From Maritimibacter sp. HL-12 (GTDB lineage: Bacteria > Pseudomonadota > Alphaproteobacteria > Rhodobacterales > Rhodobacteraceae), in contig NZ_FXBQ01000001.1 of the NCBI RefSeq assembly GCF_900177545.1, positions 2,660,122-2,724,121 of the forward strand: a DNA stretch of 64,000 nt. Direction: 5' to 3'. The translations under genes were made by a program, and so were the position numbers. The notes beneath the pieces are model-generated. The model saw only the letters and a program-made list of their open reading frames with translations, was not told the DNA's origin and made no database searches. This document shows, one piece after another, positions 61,454-64,000 of this stretch. Numbering within the stretch: the stretch's first letter is position 1; every line of letters begins with the position of its first letter.

Positions 61454-62934
61454 GCCGACCTCGGGGCGGTTTCGCGCGACTGCGCGCGGCGGCAAAGCTC
61501 GGCGTGCAGCGCGCGCGCCCGCCGGATCAGCGCCGGTTGTGCCCCGGCGAGCATCGGCGCAGGCGAGGGCGGCCGCAGCCTGCCCGCTTGCTCGGTCAGG
61601 GCCTCGGGCGCGTCGAGCTCCAGCGCCGCCGCAAGCGCGTGAAGGCGCGGCACCGGATCGCGGCACAGCGCGTCATGGTCGAGGAGGACCACCCGCTCCC
61701 CGGCGCGCGCCAGCACGTGAGTGTAGGCGCGGATCCAGTACGCCAGCCAGAAATCGACGGTCTCGGCCTCGGCCGGGTCGGCAGGCGTCCCGTCGAAAGC
61801 GATCGGTCGCAGCGCCGCGCCGAACTCGAAATGACCGAGCCCCTCCATGTAGTGCCGGGTGAAGGGGTCGCGCTTGTGCAGGTCGGCAAAGCGTCTGTGC
61901 TGGCGCATCAGCGAAGCGACCTGCGCGGCCGGATCGCGCAAGGGGATCACGATGGTCGCGTCGGGGTGCATCGCTTCGAGCAGCGGCAGCCGTGCGATGT
62001 TGGCGTTGTTCTTCGACAGGTAGCGCCGGGCCCCGGGCCTGGTCGCGACGATCTTGGTCATGTGGCGGCGCAGGAACGCCTCGAACGCCGGGTCGCGGTC
62101 GTTGCCACTCCAGGGGAGGATATGATCGGGCCGGTAGTGGCCGGGCCAGAACGCCAGCCAGACCATCTCCTCGAACCCCTCGGGGCTGTCGATGCCGACC
62201 TCGATTCCGTCGCCATGGGCGCGCTCGGCGGGTGTCGACGGCTTCCGGAAGGCGGACGAGAACCCGCCCCAGAGCAGCGGCGCGAGCGTGAAGGGCATGT
62301 GCCGGTAGGTCGCCGAGGCGAACTCCGGGCAGCGCGCAAGCATCTGCAGAAGGATCGTCGTGCCGGCCCGGGGCAACGAGGTGATGAAAACCGGCCGTGC
62401 GGCATGCGCCGGATCCATGCGCCGCCGGTAAAGCCGGGTCTCAAGGCCGGCCAGCCGCCGCTGGCGGTCGGGCGAGGCGAAGGCAAGGTTGTGCAGCGCT
62501 TTGTCGAGCGGGCCGTAAGGCACCTCTGTTCCGCCGTCATCGCCGCCGCCTGTTGCCCCGCCGAGGCGATCGAGGGCGATCCACGCCGCCACCGCCCCGG
62601 CGCTGGTGATCAGGACGAACGGCCAGCCGGTTGCGATGCGCAGCGCCGCGTCCAGAGTGTAGAAGCCCGCCGCCGCACCCGACCACACCACCAGCGCGGC
62701 CGCGGCCAGCGCCGCGACCCCGATGCCGCCGATCAGCAGGAAACGCCCGACAAGGCGGATCGACGCGCGCCGGACGGCGGTTTCCTTGGTGTCCTCCGAG
62801 AGATCCGGATCGGTCATGACGCCGAAGGCGTCCTGTGCCGTGCCGATGACATCGCGCGCGATGGCCGCGGCATGCGTGAGCCTGAGAACGGCCACGAAAG
62901 CGACCAGCCCGGCGATGAGGAATGCGACCGTCAT
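61450..62934 (-). CDS. Membrane-anchored PAPS-type sulfotransferase
   Basis: 494 residues with three hydrophobic segments in the first 125 residues. The C-terminal Sulfotransfer_3-type domain starts with FITSLPRAGTTILLQ (183-197), the 5'-phosphosulfate-binding loop. Later it has RYLSKNNANIARLPLL and IPLRDPAAQVASLMRQH, the 3'-phosphate-binding segment. It would transfer sulfate from PAPS to a membrane-associated sugar or lipid. Its start overlaps the stop of the small membrane protein gene. Confidence 0.85.
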   Translation of the reverse strand: MTVAFLIAGLVAFVAVLRLTHAAAIARDVIGTAQDAFGVMTDPDLSEDTKETAVRRASIRLVGRFLLIGGIGVAALAAAALVVWSGAAAGFYTLDAALRIATGWPFVLITSAGAVAAWIALDRLGGATGGGDDGGTEVPYGPLDKALHNLAFASPDRQRRLAGLETRLYRRRMDPAHAARPVFITSLPRAGTTILLQMLARCPEFASATYRHMPFTLAPLLWGGFSSAFRKPSTPAERAHGDGIEVGIDSPEGFEEMVWLAFWPGHYRPDHILPWSGNDRDPAFEAFLRRHMTKIVATRPGARRYLSKNNANIARLPLLEAMHPDATIVIPLRDPAAQVASLMRQHRRFADLHKRDPFTRHYMEGLGHFEFGAALRPIAFDGTPADPAEAETVDFWLAYWIRAYTHVLARAGERVVLLDHDALCRDPVPRLHALAAALELDAPEALTEQAGRLRPPSPAPMLAGAQPALIRRARALHAELCRRAQSRETAPRSA

Positions 62935-63221
62935 TCGCGGTTGCGGTCGGTCTTCTCGGCATCGGACCGGTCATTGCGATTGCGCCGCAGTCGCTTCAGC
63001 GGGTACCAGACGAAGCCGATGATCGCGAGGCCGAGCGCCAGAACCAGCGCAAGCACGGTGCCGAGCGCCGTCAACCCGGCCCCGGGACCGATATAGGCCT
63101 GCGCCGCCTGAGGAAACATCGTGGCAGCGGCAATCGCTGCCCCGACCGCGCGAGATTGCCGCCCCGAGACCGGCGCGCGGCGGACCATGCGAGGGCCCGA
63201 CATGCGGTTTTCGTCCATCAT
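62931..63221 (-). CDS. Small membrane protein (YIGPGAG type)
   Basis: 96 residues with a signal-like N-terminus, AYIGPGAGLTALG and one long hydrophobic helix (about 48-70), ending in a basic charged tail. I have seen such YIGPGAG proteins next to glycosyltransferases and exopolysaccharide genes, with unknown function. Its stop overlaps the sulfotransferase start (ATGA). It is the first gene of the coupled trio. Confidence 0.75.
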   Translation of the reverse strand: MMDENRMSGPRMVRRAPVSGRQSRAVGAAIAAATMFPQAAQAYIGPGAGLTALGTVLALVLALGLAIIGFVWYPLKRLRRNRNDRSDAEKTDRNRE

Positions 63222-63403
63222 GAAAATGAGTCAAAGCAGAAACGGCAGCGGATTGCCATCGCCGCGGAGCTGACCTCGAAAAGCCAGCGTGTCATTGCCG
63301 ACGGCAATGCAGCCACTCTTCGCCCCGCCGCCCGCGCCGGCACCCGCCTCGCGCCACGGCAACGCCGGCTTGCGCGTCGGGGCATCTTCGGACGGTCGCG
63401 CGA

Positions 63404-64000
63404 TCACGCGCCCGCGTCGTCGCGTCCGACACCCACGCGCGAGCGGTGCGGCCCGTAGAGGCTGGCCAGACCCAGTATGACACCGGAAACGGCGGCGATC
63501 ATGCCCGCCGCGCTGACGGCATTCTGACTGCCGAACCAGAGCGGGCCGTAACCGGCGAGCGTGTAGCCCAGCACCGCCGACAGGATGGCGAAGCCCACCG
63601 ACCACCAGACCTGCGCGCCGAGGCGGTTGGTCATCAGCCGCGCCGCGGCAGGCGGGCAGATGAACATCGCGATCACGATGATCGAGCCGACTGCATCGAA
63701 GGCCGCGACGGCGGCGATGGCCGCGGTGATCACGAGGCCGAAGCCGAGCGCCGAAGCCGGGATTCCCAGCGCCCGCGCGAAGCCCTCATCGAAGGTGGCG
63801 ATCTTGAGCCAGCGCCAGAACACCAGGGTCAGCGCGACGATCAACAGGCAGACAACGGCCATGCGGCCAAGTTCCGGCGGCAAGCTGGCCAGCGCCACGG
63901 GGTCTAGGAGCGATCCCCATCCCGAGGCACGAAACCAGATCAGCGATTCAAGGTTGCCCATCAGCGCGTGCTCGACGTCGAGGTGGACGTTGGAGGTGTC
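63404..64000 (-). CDS. Metal ABC transporter permease (5' end off window)
   Basis: The frame stays open through base 64000, where DTSNVHLDVEHALMGNLE is read, so the start is beyond the window; about 198 C-terminal residues are visible. It has several hydrophobic helices of the ABC-3 family (LVITAAIAAVAAFDAVGSIIVIAMFICPPAAARLMTNRL). Homologues transport manganese, iron or zinc (TroC/MntC-like). The sequence ends in GPHRSRVGVGRDDAGA. A second ABC-3 permease in the window beside ZnuB, so it probably serves a different metal. Confidence 0.88.
   Translation of the reverse strand, partial: DTSNVHLDVEHALMGNLESLIWFRASGWGSLLDPVALASLPPELGRMAVVCLLIVALTLVFWRWLKIATFDEGFARALGIPASALGFGLVITAAIAAVAAFDAVGSIIVIAMFICPPAAARLMTNRLGAQVWWSVGFAILSAVLGYTLAGYGPLWFGSQNAVSAAGMIAAVSGVILGLASLYGPHRSRVGVGRDDAGA

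Overview
This window looks like a chromosomal segment of a high-GC alphaproteobacterium, most likely order Rhodobacterales. The evidence is the EcfG/NepR/PhyR general stress locus, a Caulobacter-type tad/cpa pilus operon, a Zur-controlled znu locus and typical roseobacter gene families. No rRNA, CRISPR array, insertion sequence, integrase or phage module is visible. One tRNA gene, tRNA-Ser(TGA), is present. Family assignments come from reading the sequence; no database was searched.

Layout. 1-8.4 kb: end of pntB, three small basic proteins (a ribbon-helix-helix candidate, a 39-residue lysine-rich peptide and a helix-hairpin-helix protein with a lysine-repeat tail), a pseudouridine synthase, ornithine decarboxylase behind a structured speF-like leader, a DUF3422 protein, argE and an FAD oxidoreductase. 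8.4-10.4 kb: DUF2934 protein, moaA and a lipoprotein. 10.4-21.4 kb, minus strand: a tad pilus operon in the order flp, flp, cpaB, cpaC, ompA-like, cpaE, cpaF, tadB, tadC, two TPR lipoproteins, cpaA. A terminator-like hairpin separates the pilins from the assembly genes, and a near-consensus CtrA box lies upstream. 21.7-25.7 kb: lytic transglycosylase and a DprE2-like/DprE1-like/flippase-like trio. 25.8-32.8 kb: class V aminotransferase, small membrane proteins, UbiH-type hydroxylase, HAD nucleotidase, and znuA divergent from zur-znuC-znuB. 32.8-39.2 kb: a tightly coupled minus-strand operon (SPOR lipoprotein, dacC-type carboxypeptidase, tmk, holB, tatD, PhnP-like hydrolase, AEC transporter).

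39.5-49.2 kb: after tRNA-Ser comes an apparently accessory, visibly less GC-rich block. It holds a Flp-like small protein, two strong hairpins, a methyltransferase, a FeeM-like N-acyl amino acid synthase, a membrane histidine kinase, a single-domain response regulator, two Hpt proteins and three paralogous receiver proteins with a degenerate GGDEF-like C-terminal domain. I read this as a candidate self-contained signal-synthesis plus phosphorelay system, and it is the most interesting part of the window.

49.3-54.8 kb: the general stress response core (HisKA_2 kinase, ecfG, nepR, phyR) with likely regulon members around it: PRC-barrel protein, DUF1328, holin-like and DUF883 proteins. Several carry GGAAC-N16/17-CGTT promoters. 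55-63.2 kb: a putative cell-surface or sulfated-glycan cluster (DUF4185, DUF2723 glycosyltransferase-like, AsmA-like, ASST-like, sulfotransferase, small membrane protein). The right edge is a truncated metal ABC permease.
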